Assembly (NCBI GenBank): GCA_946406115.1
Contig: OX291552.1
Coordinates: 6,014,001-6,078,000, forward strand
Source of the DNA: Apoda limacodes
Lineage: Eukaryota; Arthropoda; Insecta; Lepidoptera; Limacodidae
DNA: 64,000 nt
Direction of reading: 5' to 3'
The position numbers and the translations under genes were made by a program. How positions within the stretch are numbered: position 1 is the first letter of the stretch; every line of letters begins with the position of its first letter. Below, piece by piece: positions 53,701 through 61,895 of the stretch. The notes under the pieces are model-generated. The model searched no databases, was not told where the DNA came from, and saw only the letters and a program-made list of their open reading frames with translations.

Positions 53701-56700
53701 CCATTAAACCGCCGAGATTGGTCAACCGCTATAGCCCACTACTGCTTCAGGAGAACGCTGGACCACACACTGCACAACAGATGGAGGCGAAACTAGAAGA
53801 GCTAGGACTGGAATGTGTCCGTCACCCAACACACTCCCCGGACCTTGCTCCAACCGATTACTCCTTTTTTCGGAATTAGGATAATTTCTTAGTTGGAATA
53901 AAATTCAATCCAGATAAGGCAGTCCAAAACACATTCAAAGATTTTGTTGATTCTCGCTCCCGCAATTTTTTCAGCAAAGGAATCAACGAACTTCCTATAA
54001 AATGGCAAAAGTGCATAGATCACAACGGTACTTTGAGTGATTAAATAAAAAAAATAGTTTTGCTTTTTCCATATAAAACATGAATTTCGTATGTAAGGAC
54101 CTAATGTTATATACACCCTAAAGAGCGAAACCGGTTTTGCCAATTTGTATAATAGTTCTAAAATTCTTTTAGGTAATACTATTCAGGGAAACTTCCTCCC
54201 ACGAACGCTTAGGTTGTGGAGCATGGGGTTCTTCAAGAAATAAGGTTGTAGATTTTTTGAGTTGCCAATGCGCAAGTGATACCCCTGGTGTTGCAAGCGT
54301 CCATAGGCTACGGTGACCGCTTACCATCAGGCGAACCGTAAACCTGTTTATTACCTTAATAGTTTAAACAAAAATACATATTCATAATTTGTTGTAGCAT
54401 ACCTAGCACAAGCACAAATGGATGATTTGGAGTCTCGGTGGAATCAACTTGCGAGTGAGGTTTTTGTGTTTAAGGATAGCCTTCCCGAATGTCTTCATGA
54501 GGAAGCAGCGAAGAAAATAAAGGAGTTTTATTTTAATGGAGAACCATTGAGCCTAGCCACTTTTAGTCAACTAACGCAGGTTTGACTGTTAACTTCTCTT
54601 TTAGTCAACTAACGCAGGTTTGATTGTTAACTTCTCTTTTATCAACTAACACCAGTATGATTATTAACTTATCTTTAAAACCATTAACGCAGGTTTGTTT
54701 GTTGACTTCTCTTTTAGTCAACTAACGCAGTTTTGATGCGTAGCTTCTCAGTCAACTAACATAGGTTTGTTTTGTAACTTCTCTTTTAGTAAACTTACGC
54801 AGATTTGATGGTTAACTTCTCTTTTAGTCAATTAACGCTAATATGATTATTAACTTATCTTTTAAGCAACTAGCGCAGGTTTGTTTTTTAACTTCTTTTT
54901 TAGGCAACTAACGCAGGTTTGTTGGTTAACATGTAAGTCAACTAACGCAGGTTTGATTGTGACTTATGTAGGCATGTCTTTGAGTTACTTAAACGAGTCC
55001 AAAAACGGAATTGCTGAAATCGTTTTTTTTTTTACATTTAGACCTGGGTTATTGTTGCGACTATTTTAATAGTGAAGTCGATATTGACAAAAACGATTTT
55101 TTTTAAGTAACTTTTGATACATTTTTTTTTTGATTTTGATGAAACTAAGTTTTATTTCGTTTTCGAGGGTGCGGAATTAAAATCTTTTATAAGATTTAAA
55201 AAACTTCAATATCGAAACAATAAAAGAATAGTCATGTTAGTTGCCATCGAACAGTTTATTGGTGCTTTAGCCTTGTCTGAAGCGCTGCTCAAGTCGCACT
55301 TGACAATGTAGAAGCAACTAAGCCTTCCTGGCAGCAAGTAAATGCTTATACATAAAATATTTTCGAATTTGTTTATTTTCAGGCTTTCACTGACAGATTA
55401 TACTTGAATGACGTCGGCAAACAAGCACAGCTTCATGCTTTGAACTCCGGAATGCCTGTCTACGTTGGACTGTACTCTTACCGCGGTTCTTACAGCTTTT
55501 CTGAAGTTTTGTCAAATTCAAAAAATAATTATGGTAGGTATGAGTTCTCTGGTTTAATTTATTAAAAAAATATTGTGAAACTAAAGGAGACGATTCTTGA
55601 CTTCATACTAATATTTTTGATAAGAAAGTTATTTTTATCTTTGTCGTTTAAAATCTAATTAAATCTGCGTCGAAAAGACGGACGGACGGAGTACGGAAAA
55701 CTTCGTGCGTGAGTTCCACTCACACTTTGCCGATTTTTTTCTATAATTGAGAAGTCGCCGTTGAAATCCTACAGCGATAACCGAATTTAGGGCGGGTGGA
55801 ACTGCGGGCAAAAGCTAGTATTAATTATATTTTGATACTAAAATGTTTAATTTGTTTTTTAGGAGCAGCTCATTTAGACGATTTACTGCATATTTTCAAA
55901 GCCTTCAATTTGGATTCAAATTCAACCGGAGACGTGGCAATGAATAAAGTTCTTACGCAGATTTTGGTCAACTTTGCTTCGAAAGGGTATGTATTAAATA
56001 TTTAAAAATCTTTCTCTTTCCCGGACGAAGGAAAGCTTCATTATTTATTGCATAAATTTCCTGATACATACCTTATAATGGCAACCCAAATGATATGTAC
56101 AATACTGTTCTTGCCACTATAGCTACAGAGTATAGTAAATTAATTAAATTTTCTTAAACATGCTACGATATGCGACCATATCTTGCACAAGCTTCTTTGT
56201 GCTAAATTGTATTTGCAGTACAGTATCAGAGAGCGGCCCGCAATGTTTAGCGGTCTAATATGTAATTTGAAATTGGAAGGGCCTTTATCGAACACATGAA
56301 TTGATAACCAAAGAGATCAAGCTTATCAAGTTTCAATTAAATTTCGGACTGGCGCAACAAAACGAACGCGCGATTAAATAAAAAAAAAAAAATTGACATT
56401 TGAATGCAGCGAATTGAAGGACAAAATTACCTAAACTATTTTTATTATTGTCAATACAGTTTTGATAATAAGTTTTTTAAATAAACGTGTACGTTATTAT
56501 GTTATTATTTTAATTTACACGCATAACCGGACTTTGTGCTGCGTGCCTCGGCTACGCTTCAGCCCGCATACTAACTAACATTCGCCCGTTTATGCTGCAT
56601 TTACAGTATGTAATGTACTATTACTACTAAAATAAACTTTGCTTTAGAAAGTTGCTTCAGTGTTAGTAAATGGGCTTATTCCAGGTATAAAAAGGCGTTA

Positions 56701-58591
56701 ATTGTTAGAAATATATAAAGATAGTAGTGCAGCCCAGTATTAAGACAGTATGTATAAAATTACTTAAAAAACTTTAAAAAAGGCAGTCTTGTGGCGAAAC
56801 CAATTCAACTCAGAAGAAAAAAAATCAACAAATCAAAAAAACTACATGAAACATAATAAACAATTAATTTGTAAGGCTGGGAATTCTTGAAAAGACTTTC
56901 AGTTGATTGTAGATGGTACTAGTTTAAAAAATAATCTTGTAGCATTGCTTTTTAATTATTGACCAAGTACAAAAAAGGAGGCGGTTAAATGCTCGACGCG
57001 TATATTTTTTTATGTCGATTTCTCCGACAGTTGTGATCCCATTTTAAAAATTCTTAAGGTTTTGGAGAAAAAAATAATTGATGTCAATTGAGAACTGGTG
57101 AAACACGCCTTTTATGTTGATGATTGTATAAAATTTGTTACATGTATAATTTTTTTTGGTGTAATAGGGTAAGAAATAAAAAACAATTCGTCAATCGAAA
57201 GCAATAAATAAAAACTTTTTTATAGCCGGTAGCTTTTTTTTGATAAATAGTTTTTTAAAGCAGATTCCATTCATTATAATCTAACATCATAAGTCAAGTC
57301 CAAATATTGCAGGAAAAAATAATAAAATCTATTTTGTAAAGTAAATGTAAAGTTCCCTTTGTATTAGAAAAGATTAGTCCTTTGGAAATGATAAATAGAT
57401 TAACAACAGAATTAATAAAACACCGAAGTCATTTGGGGACTCTCCACAAAAACTATAAATCCAATCAATCTGCCACTACCTCCTATATGATATTTTTAGA
57501 AAATTAATTTCTTTTTTATGGTTTTGAATTAAAGTTTAAAATTAAAATTGGAAATGTTTATTTTAGCAGTTAGAAGGTAGTGCCACTTCGCCGTCGTATA
57601 TAAAACCGGCGAAGTGCGAGACGGACCCTCGCACCGAGGCTTACGTACCTAACACCATTGACGTAATTTATAAACACAAACAAAAAGAAAGTAGGCCGCA
57701 GTGAGCAGGATTCTTACAACGATGACCGAATCCCGACTGTCTCCCTTGTCTACTGTCAAAAACATAAAATGTCATAATAGTAAAAAAAAACAAAATTATT
57801 TTATTTTCTAAGTAATCAAATTACACTTGAAATATGACATAATTTTTAAAATACAAAACATAGCTATAGCTGACTAAGTCAGTCCTCATCGTTTTCTCAT
57901 CTATGCCTTCAAAATCCATCAACTAATATCTGACTCCTTTTCATACCACTTTCCCACATGAGGAAGCATCGCTTCTAACAGAGGTCCTGTGACCACCTTC
58001 CAGCTTCATCATCAGACCAGCTCTATGACATCATTATATTGCATTGTCACCAATTTACGTGTGTATGCAAAATTTCAACTCAATCGAACACCGGGAAGTG
58101 GGTCACGGGACAGGTGAAACTGAAAGAGTTTGTAAAACACCATCGAATTGAGTAACTTTCTCTTTCTCTGTTAAATCGGTTACAATTGAGAATTAGGTAT
58201 CATTTGAAAATCGGCAATTAGTGGGCTACATAAATCCTAGAATCGATGTACGATAGAGTCATAAGTTTCTAGGGTGGACTGCGATCCAGATAAGGGTGAA
58301 TGTTGTAAAAATAGTTTCACATTTGTTTGTTTTGAAAATTTGGAAACCTTACATACTTGACTATATTAACTATGGATCATGTTTTAACAGTTTAATTGTT
58401 TTGTTGTTTGTAGAGTACCACAATTACCTGACGGGACCGAGTTGCCTTCACTCACACCGGGCTCTTCAGAAATAAAGCTTTTAAACGTTATTTCGCCAAC
58501 AGAGTTTGAAGTAACAACTACTTGTGCATCCGATTTTGGGAACAGAACATTTTGGAACAGTCTCCAATTAGAAGAAAATGAAAATGCTTGA
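35304..58591 (+). CDS. Type-B carboxylesterase, COE gene B (10 exons, complete)
   Basis: Exons 35304-35495, 37529-37625, 43297-43482, 48660-48845, 50005-50195, 50977-51145, 54398-54579, 55383-55533, 55863-55986, 58414-58591. Lengths and phases equal those of gene A exactly, giving 1656 nt and 551 residues. By exon-wise reading about 50 residues differ from A, most densely in exons 1, 7, 8 and 10. The leader, HGGG, GSSSG nucleophile (here followed by AG), TAADG acid and AAHLDD histidine are all kept. An in-frame ATG at 35205 would add 33 residues, but the start aligned with A and C is 35304, directly after the conserved leader. No inactivating change is seen, so both copies appear functional. 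Substrate unknown. Confidence 0.93.
36270..36420. repeat. Palindromic MITE, diverged copy
   Basis: GAAGTTGGTGCCATGCAAG, then ATAGACATCAACTT and AAACCGACTTCAAAGAAGA. It is the counterpart of 12520-12665 in gene A. Confidence 0.5.
36700..36880. repeat. Palindromic MITE with right inner arm deleted
   Basis: Left arm ACAACCGTCTTCAAAAATAT, ATTTGATCTGAATTATCG is intact. The right inner arm is missing and the copy passes straight to GTGCATCTTTTTGAAG. It is the counterpart of 13075-13322 in gene A. Confidence 0.6.
36881..37430. repeat. Interspersed repeat with GTCTGTCTGTCTGTC core, gene B copy
   Basis: TTTCCGTACCTCAAAAGGAA to CTCGTACTAGGCCGGTTTTT. It is shorter than the gene A version, which has extra internal subunits. 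Confidence 0.6.
37529..37625 (+). CDS. COE gene B exon 2
   Basis: 97 nt, phase 0 to phase 1, acceptor TTTCCCACTTTAG, donor GTAAGTG. Two residues differ from gene A. Confidence 0.92.
38372..39360 (-). repeat. Mosaic of minus-strand LINE fragments
   Basis: Bases 38372-38570 are an inverted LINE tail (GCGACCACACGGTCCACCTG). Bases 39045-39120 match the inverted C-terminal coding region (GAATTCCCTGCCAATGGCGA). Bases 39130-39355 read in minus as LFTHLSLTNDKVLEQKPTAE, the endonuclease region. Pieces are out of normal order, so the 169-codon plus-strand frame at 38866-39375 is an artefact of this mosaic. It lies in intron 2 of gene B. Confidence 0.6.
39373..39741 (+). mobile_element. Helentron-type nonautonomous element, copy 3
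   Basis: TGAAGTAAAAACTTCTTTAG at the left, AGTTTTCACTTCTGCCGG, the GCACTCCCGGAGTGC hairpin and a T run at the right. It is close to copy 1 throughout. Intron 2 of gene B only. Confidence 0.75.
39742..40480. other. AT-rich intron sequence, nothing recognised
   Basis: Part of intron 2 of gene B without counterpart in gene A. There are no frames over 60 codons and no recognisable repeat. Confidence 0.45.
40530..40960 (+). repeat. CR1/Jockey-type LINE endonuclease fragment (degenerate)
   Basis: Matches the stretch around 18560-18950 of the full LINE (GAATACCAGATGTAGAGGAC, GACGGATATTCCGTCTCAGT, GCATCGTACCCGTGGACGC), with an internal deletion at 40715. From 40900 it turns into a CTGATTGTGATTTTGTTGCA segment also seen near 15510. 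Confidence 0.6.
40961..43019. other. Intron 2 of gene B, unclassified sequence
   Basis: No gene. Bases 41140-41400 and 42460-42560 are unusually GC-rich for the region (for example GAGCGCGCCCCGGGCCGACT), suggesting old unclassified insertions. Bases 42738-42765 hold GCGAGCGAAGCGAGCGGAGC. Confidence 0.4.
43020..43240 (+). repeat. Acceptor-proximal interspersed repeat, intron 2 of gene B
   Basis: AACAAACCGCTGGACCGATT, AAAATATTCTTAAACGAAG and CTCGTACTTGCTACCGAA, ending about 57 bp before exon 3. It is the counterpart of 16465-16790. Confidence 0.55.
43297..43482 (+). CDS. COE gene B exon 3
   Basis: 186 nt, phase 1 to phase 1. HGGG and EDCLYLNIF are kept; four residues differ from gene A (around HGGGLVSGAAS). 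Confidence 0.93.
43544..43908 (+). mobile_element. Helentron-type nonautonomous element, copy 4
   Basis: AAAGTGAAAACTTCTTTAGC at the left. At the right are CGTTTTCACTTCTGCCGG, a perfect GCACTCCCGGAGTGC hairpin and CCCGTTTTTTT. It lies 62 bp after the exon 3 donor of gene B and is absent from gene A. Confidence 0.75.
43909..44849. other. Intron 3 of gene B, paralogous to gene A intron 3 start
   Basis: AAATTTAGTTTAATCTTAAT, ACACAAAAAAAAAACAAAAA and AGAAAACCAACAGCTGTTGC match 17100-17460 of gene A with many differences, showing this is ancestral intron. A short GT-rich run is at 44662-44690. Confidence 0.5.
44850..45100 (+). repeat. Interspersed repeat, inverted relative to 20976-21300
   Basis: ATGTATGTATGTATGTCCAT, TGTAGCCTAAACGGCTTGAT, AAAATCAAAATGGCGGATTT. 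The class is not determined. Confidence 0.5.
45110..45172 (-). repeat. LINE 3-prime tail stub
   Basis: TTTTACCACTAAGGTGGCAA, then ACACGGTCCGCCTGATGG. Only about 60 bp of the LINE tail was copied here. Confidence 0.6.
45730..47560 (-). pseudogene. CR1/Jockey-type LINE, RT half, broken
   Basis: On the minus strand the order is a linker frame (47554-47114: LPLLRKIDGDLVRSAKEKTD), RT motifs SSWKTANVHLVPK and KVMEREINTQL near 46960-47040, YADD at about 46622-46637 and a connection frame (SDWGRENLVQFNPTKT, 46573-46370). RPQMECCCHLW and the C-terminal region (46300-45900) and the 3-prime tail ending at 45730 follow. About 300 nt of RT before YADD is missing, and a plus-strand LINE tail sits there. 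Frameshifts and stops are frequent. Confidence 0.7.
46641..46918 (+). repeat. LINE 3-prime tail inserted into an older LINE
   Basis: GAGAAACTTCCTCCCACGAA, ACGGTGACCGCTTACCATCA, CCATCTAAGTGGTAGAAAC. It is in opposite orientation to the surrounding LINE and occupies the gap in its RT domain. Confidence 0.65.
47561..48659. other. End of intron 3 of gene B, no gene
   Basis: Bases 48015-48240 look like a tRNA-related repeat: in minus sense GGAGGTTAGACCCTGG is B-box like. Bases 48480-48655 resemble the sequence before exon 4 of gene A. Nothing else recognised. Confidence 0.4.
48660..48845 (+). CDS. COE gene B exon 4 (nucleophile elbow)
   Basis: Encodes FGGNPDSITLIGSSSGAG with the nucleophile Ser at the same position as in A. 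Three residues differ from A. Confidence 0.93.
49095..49330. repeat. Palindromic MITE, well-preserved copy
   Basis: Arms AACCGGCTTCAAAAAGATGC, then AATCTGATCTGAATTACGG, against TAATTTAAATCAGATTTTTG and TTTTTAGTGCATCTTTTTG. It is in intron 4 of gene B and absent from intron 4 of gene A, so it inserted after the duplication. Confidence 0.65.
49578..49598 (-). other. C-rich tract, G-quadruplex potential on the minus strand
   Basis: A run of ten C followed by TCCCCTCC; the opposite strand has G runs of 2, 4 and 10. It is in intron 4 of gene B. Confidence 0.4.
50005..50195 (+). CDS. COE gene B exon 5
   Basis: 191 nt, phase 1 to phase 0. GTFHRGVQYSGSGFAPWAF; two residues differ from gene A. Confidence 0.93.
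50640..50960 (+). repeat. Acceptor-proximal interspersed repeat, intron 5 of gene B
   Basis: AACAATGGACCAATTTGCC, AATATCGGTCAAGCGGTTTG and GAAGTTGCTGGTGCGGTACT, ending about 20 bp before exon 6. Confidence 0.55.
50697..50733 (+). repeat. GT-dinucleotide microsatellite
   Basis: An almost pure GT tract of about 35 nt inside the intron 5 repeat of gene B. The gene A counterpart at 25085-25095 has only a few GT units. Confidence 0.75.
50977..51145 (+). CDS. COE gene B exon 6 (catalytic acid)
   Basis: Starts ESPVRLSSIFGPVV after the acceptor TTTTTGAAG. TTTAADGLLPSAG keeps the Asp. Six residues differ from gene A. Confidence 0.92.
51146..52304. other. Start of intron 6 of gene B, no gene
   Basis: Parallels 25501-26165 of gene A (AAATTGTTAGCAGCCACC, ATTTAATGTTATTCACTTAT). 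AT-rich with a TTA-repeat near 51655. No recognisable element. Confidence 0.5.
52305..52575 (+). repeat. CR1/Jockey-type LINE 3-prime tail
   Basis: GAGAAACTTCCTCCCGCAAA, GGCAACGCGCAAGTGATACC, TATGCCACCTTAGTGATATT and an A run. It is well preserved and absent from gene A, hence a later insertion. Confidence 0.75.
52635..52830 (+). repeat. LINE-tail-like repeat, gene B intron 6
   Basis: ACGCTTAAGACGCTTTACTG, AATTTAGCATGGAGATAGTT, GGGCGGGTGGAACCGCGGGA. It is the counterpart of 26170-26490. Confidence 0.55.
53009..54104 (+). mobile_element. mariner-family DNA transposon (inactive)
   Basis: Ends are imperfect inverted repeats, TTTGGCCCTTACTATC at the left and the complement of TTAGGTCCTTACATAC at the right (about 12 of 16 match). 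TA precedes the left end; the right side has TG, probably a mutated TA. The length of 1096 nt is close to a full mariner. It sits in intron 6 of gene B. The paralogous place in gene A (around 26660) is an empty AT-rich site, so the insertion followed the duplication. Confidence 0.85.
53070..54045 (+). pseudogene. mariner transposase, broken
   Basis: Readable pieces: TVRFWFQRFRFGNFDLQNKP and RGRPE (N-terminal DNA-binding part), VKKLENWVPHELSEANQQTR, TCDEKWILYD (first catalytic Asp present), ENAGPHTAQQ, SPDLAPTDYSFF (third Asp present) and GINELPIKWQKCID. The second catalytic position reads Glu where the family has Asp. An internal TGA near 53531 and a TAG near 53877 interrupt the frame, with at least one frameshift before 53465. 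It cannot make transposase. Confidence 0.85.
54175..54372 (+). repeat. CR1/Jockey-type LINE 3-prime tail upstream of exon 7, gene B
   Basis: GGAAACTTCCTCCCACGAAC, TTGCAAGCGTCCATAGGC, GTAAACCTGTTTATTACC. It ends 25 bp before exon 7, in the same position as in gene A. Confidence 0.75.
54398..54579 (+). CDS. COE gene B exon 7
   Basis: 182 nt, phase 1 to phase 0. Eight of 60 residues differ from A. Ends ATFSQLTQ; the final CAACTAACGCAG is the first minisatellite unit. Confidence 0.9.
54568..54972 (+). repeat. Minisatellite grown from the exon 7 splice donor, gene B
   Basis: About eleven units of 34-39 nt. Several are near-perfect CAACTAACGCAGGTTTGATT then GTTAACTTCTCTTTTAGT. Unit number and variants differ from gene A, so the array has changed since the duplication. 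Confidence 0.85.
55383..55533 (+). CDS. COE gene B exon 8
   Basis: 151 nt, phase 0 to phase 1. Its C-terminal part SEVLSNSKNNYG differs from A at several residues. Confidence 0.92.
55735..55820 (+). repeat. LINE-tail-like repeat remnant before exon 9, gene B
   Basis: AATTGAGAAGTCGCCGTTGA, GGGCGGGTGGAACTGCGGGC. It is the shortened counterpart of 29820-29965. Confidence 0.5.
55863..55986 (+). CDS. COE gene B exon 9 (catalytic His)
   Basis: 124 nt, phase 1 to phase 2. GAAHLDDLLHIF is identical to A; only one residue of the exon differs. Confidence 0.93.
57000..57250. repeat. Palindromic-MITE-related flank sequence in intron 9, gene B
   Basis: TTTTTTTATGTCGATTTCTC, ATAATTGATGTCAATTGAGAA and CACGCCTTTTATGTTGATGA match the sequence around 12890-13010 and 36540-36620. 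It is therefore a further copy of that repeat block, missing from intron 9 of gene A. Confidence 0.5.
57570..57795 (+). repeat. Interspersed repeat (GCGAAGTGCGAG type), gene B copy
   Basis: TTCGCCGTCGTATATAAAAC, GCGAAGTGCGAGACGGACC and GAGCAGGATTCTTACAACGA, ending in an A run. It is the counterpart of 31140-31362 without the extra insertion seen in A. Confidence 0.55.
58414..58591 (+). CDS. COE gene B exon 10 and stop
   Basis: 178 nt. Encodes GVPQLPDGTELPSLTPGSSE and ends EENENA then TGA. Seven of 59 residues differ from A, including Trp to Cys. Confidence 0.92.
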
Positions 58592-58619
58592 AGACAATAG
58601 TTATATTGTTTAATAATTA

Positions 58620-58625
58620 AATAAA
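58620..58625 (+). terminator. Poly(A) signal of COE gene B
   Basis: AATAAA 29 nt after the stop, closer than in gene A. Confidence 0.65.
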
Positions 58626-59385
58626 GTGTTTTGAAAAAAAAATATGTTTTTAACCGACTTCAAAAAAACGAGTAGGTTCTCAATTTGGTTTATTTTTAAT
58701 GGACTTCTAAAAAAGAGGTTATCATTTCGACCTGATGTATATGATATTGTTATAATTACACAATATTAATATAAAATGTTAGTCTATGTGAGTTTCTAAA
58801 TAGATATCCTAAATTTTACCGTAATTGTTATAAGAATTGTTTTGCCTTGTAGATAAATGAGTCCCAACAAAATTGTAACATGTGTATAAATTGTAATTAT
58901 AATGAGTTTGTGCAATAATTCATCAGTCGTTTTGAAATTTAGCATGTTGTTTATGGGTATGTGTAAGTTTTTTTTATGATAAAACTTAAGAGGGCGTCGT
59001 GTGCATTGTAGCGCTGCCATCACTCTTTTGTTTTTATTCATCAAATTATGGCCATATCGTAAAAACCGAGAAGATACAGATCTTAAATTACTTTTTAAAT
59101 CAACAGCATTACCCTCTCAATCTTTAATTTTGACGCAATTTCCAAAACAGGCAATACCGACCGTTTTATACGGTTGAGGTAATTGTGTCAAAAATATAGA
59201 TTAAGAAGATAATGCTGTTGTTTAAAAAAGTCAGAATCCATATACTTTACAATCTCGTCTTCTCTGCTTTTCCATTTGATCATAATTTATGTTATCAATG
59301 TAGTGTTGGCCACGCTAGAGTACACAAAACGTCCTTTAAATTATTATTTTGCTTAAAAATATTCGAATATAATAAATTAATATAA
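58626..59385. other. Spacer after COE gene B
   Basis: Begins with the CCGACTTCAAAAAAACGAG repeat shared with the gene A 3-prime flank. No coding sequence. It contains the hairpin element listed separately. Confidence 0.5.
59090..59228. repeat. Hairpin-forming MITE-like element
   Basis: TTTTTAAATCAACAGCATTA, TCTTTAATTTTGACGCAATT on the left is mirrored by AATTGTGTCAAAAATATAGA and ATAATGCTGTTGTTTAAAAA on the right. The arms are about 50 nt with a spacer of about 40 nt. No other copy is in the window. It is a MITE or long hairpin RNA source. Confidence 0.6.
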
Positions 59386-59389
59386 CAAC

Positions 59390-59600
59390 ATTTCCTCGTA
59401 AGCTCAGTCGGTTAAGGGGGCAGAGGGTGTGGGTTCGATTTCAACACAGGACAAACAATGGGTCTGTCTTCAGTCTGTGTGCTCTGTGTATTATATGTAT
59501 GTATTTACAAAAAAAAACTATATAAGTATTTATATCAGTTGTCTAGTAACCTTTACTTAGTTTGGTATCAGATGGCGTTGTTTGATTGGTTTTCAGATCG
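59390..59600 (+). repeat. tRNA-derived SINE
   Basis: The head GTAAGCTCAGTCGGTTAAGG is A-box like and GGGTTCGATTTC is B-box like. The body has GGTCTGTCTTCAGTCTGTGT, then TATGTATGTATTTACAAAAA and ATCAGTTGTCTAGTAACC, as in lepidopteran SINEs. The tRNA part does not fold fully, so it is not a tRNA gene. Confidence 0.65.
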
Positions 59601-60767
59601 GAACTCATATTCTTTGTATATAAACAACTTTAAGCACATTTATCTGCATTGTTAACTATAAAGGTCTGTATATATCTGTATATATAGAAATTCTTATAAT
59701 CAATTATAGGATGATAAACATAGTTAATTAATATCTTAATAAAATAATTTACTAACAAACGGAAGAAAGTCCATTTTCCCAAAATTAAATCCAAGGCAGA
59801 ATCTTAAATACTCACCAAGGTACCAGGAACGGTAAGCGGGAAACTTAAAAGGTTAGGATTTTATTCACACACATTTCTTTTATAGCACGGACGCTAAGCA
59901 GGAAGAATTTCGTTCAATGACCGGTCACTATTTGTCTCTGTGGCGCGCGCATAATTTGCGACGGCAAGATGTGATGACCGCTGTCATAAGGGAACGCAAC
60001 GGCATATAATTATATGAGAGTGCTGGGGCGCTTCTCACCCCCACTCAATCGCAACCGCACCCGCGTAACGGGGAACTCTCCTCCTGGCGGTGACTCACCT
60101 TTGGGTTTGAGACTCACACCGTTCGAAGGGACACCCCCGAGAGCGACAACCCAAGCAGAGGCTCGTGCAAAGCTACTGTGGAACCGATCAAGACTCGTGT
60201 CACTACAACTTCTCTTGATGTCAGAAGTTTTGTATATCCTTGAAACTTGGCGTACATATAGGTTAGGTCCTGGAATAGCATATATCCTAATTTTTAACCC
60301 GAAAAATTCAAAAGTTCCCGCGGGAATAACTATAACAGAGGTAAACGAACTATAGCAGCACTTGTAGCTCGCTATAGCGAACTTAATTAGTATAATTAAG
60401 GAGTTCCACGCCGATAACGGAAGTTGGCAAAGTCTAGTATAAAATATATTAGTTCATCGTAAATTTTGATAACGGTAATTAAGTGTTCTTTCGTGTATGT
60501 TTATTTTGATGTTACAGCTTTTCTGTACTATTTGTTAAATATTTCATTTGACCATTATATTGTAAAAGCATTAGCAAAGTCCTCAATTTCTACATTCGCT
60601 TTTAAACCTGATAATTCTTTAGTTTTAGATTTCTTTTGGGATAAGAGTCTTAACTGCAAATATATAAGCAAGTATAGTGCAAGTCGGAGACTACAAGTGT
60701 TACTGTCTAGTTTGTGTATTTATTTACATGGCAAATAGGTAAATTAAACTGCATCGCTGCTTGTGAA
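59601..60767. other. Spacer, unclassified sequence
   Basis: Bases 59930-60240 are GC-rich (GGGGCGCTTCTCACCCCCAC, TTTGAGACTCACACCGTTCG) and look like a degraded retroelement leader. The 113-codon frame at 60014-60355 has no recognised domain. The rest is AT-rich. Confidence 0.4.
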
Positions 60768-61895
60768 TTAAATCGGATCGGGTTGTGTGCATGACACTTG
60801 AGTCCGAACGAGACAGTGGTCCGAGGAGCCAAGAGGCGCATCCACTGAGACGGAGTATCCGTCCGGACGTGTAGTCAGCAGAAGGTCCAGTAAGGAGCTC
60901 GTATGGTCGTCTATATCTGGTATTCTCGTTAGAGAAAGTACTAGCTGAGAGAATCCATAGGTCAGAGCAAATCCATGAGCAGATATCCCTGCATAGTTAG
61001 AAGTTCGAGAACTGAGCCACTCACAATGGTGGGCGTTAAAGTCTCCAAAAATAACTAGTTCTGCTGTGGGATATTGCTCTAAAACTTTGTCAGTCGTCAA
61101 AGGTGCGTGAAAAGTCCAGTTACGTCCGTGTCACCGCTATGAGACCTGTATAGGCACGCATAGATACGAGTGTGGTCGCCGTGATCTACGCGCACCCACA
61201 ATATCGACAGGTCCCTGTCTTCAAGGCTATGAAGTCGGCGACAGCAGATATTCTCCCGGACGAACATACATACACCGGCACGACTCAAAAAATTGTGCTC
61301 GAGTTTGTAGCCGGGATAATGAAGGTATGATGTGTCGGCCGGGCAGGATATCTGCGTCTCCGTTAGAAAGAGAATGGTCGGCTGCGCAGTCTCGAGGTGA
61401 TGGTGGACTGCATTAAGATTTGCGTGAATACCCCTGATATTGCAAAAATCCACATTGTATGTGGATGGAGTAGCCGCTGTAAAAACTCTTTTCCTTTTTC
61501 TATTTCTGGCCATTTTATATAAAGTTACTTAGACTAGGGATGAGGATTCACTGCACAGACAGCTTAGGAGACAAAAAGGTGCGGTACTAAGACTGCCGAA
61601 GCTCAACACAGATGATACGGTTGCTGGCACGGCGGGCGGAAGGGCCCCTGATCCATTTCTGTTGTAGTAGCCGGGTCCAATCCGGTCTCCTTCTCCAGCA
61701 CGACTACCACTTCAGAAACACAGCACCGCCAGGAACACAGCACTACTCTATGTTAGTGTTATTGTGGCCGCGGTTTTCTGTAAGGTGGAGGTACTTCCCT
61801 AGTTCGGGCCGCTCATTCGAGCATGTACTCGCTATGCCCCGCTTAATTGTTGGAGTAGCTTATTCGATTGAGTACTTGCAGTGCCCTACCTCTCT
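60768..61895 (-). pseudogene. CR1/Jockey-type LINE, 5-prime UTR and endonuclease half
   Basis: On the minus strand the GC-rich 5-prime UTR begins near 61895 and has lost an internal part relative to 17487-18086. The ORF starts at 61513 (MARNRKRKRVFTAATPS). It encodes the endonuclease: ILFLTETQISC, RAGVCMFVREN, VDHGDHTRIYACLYRSHSGD. A frameshift at about 61098 leads into EYPTAE-type sequence with GDFNAHHCEW, then SSDHCLVRTQVS, the catalytic Asp/His end. The element stops at 60768 and the RT is missing. It is the least damaged endonuclease of this family in the window. Confidence 0.75.

Noticed and set aside
59400..59460. Functional tRNA gene
   Set aside because: The tRNA-like head is followed directly by a SINE body, and the stems are incomplete.
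60014..60355. 113-codon frame as a gene
   Set aside because: Low-complexity Pro/Arg-rich translation of a GC-rich repeat-like stretch with no domain and no exon signals.
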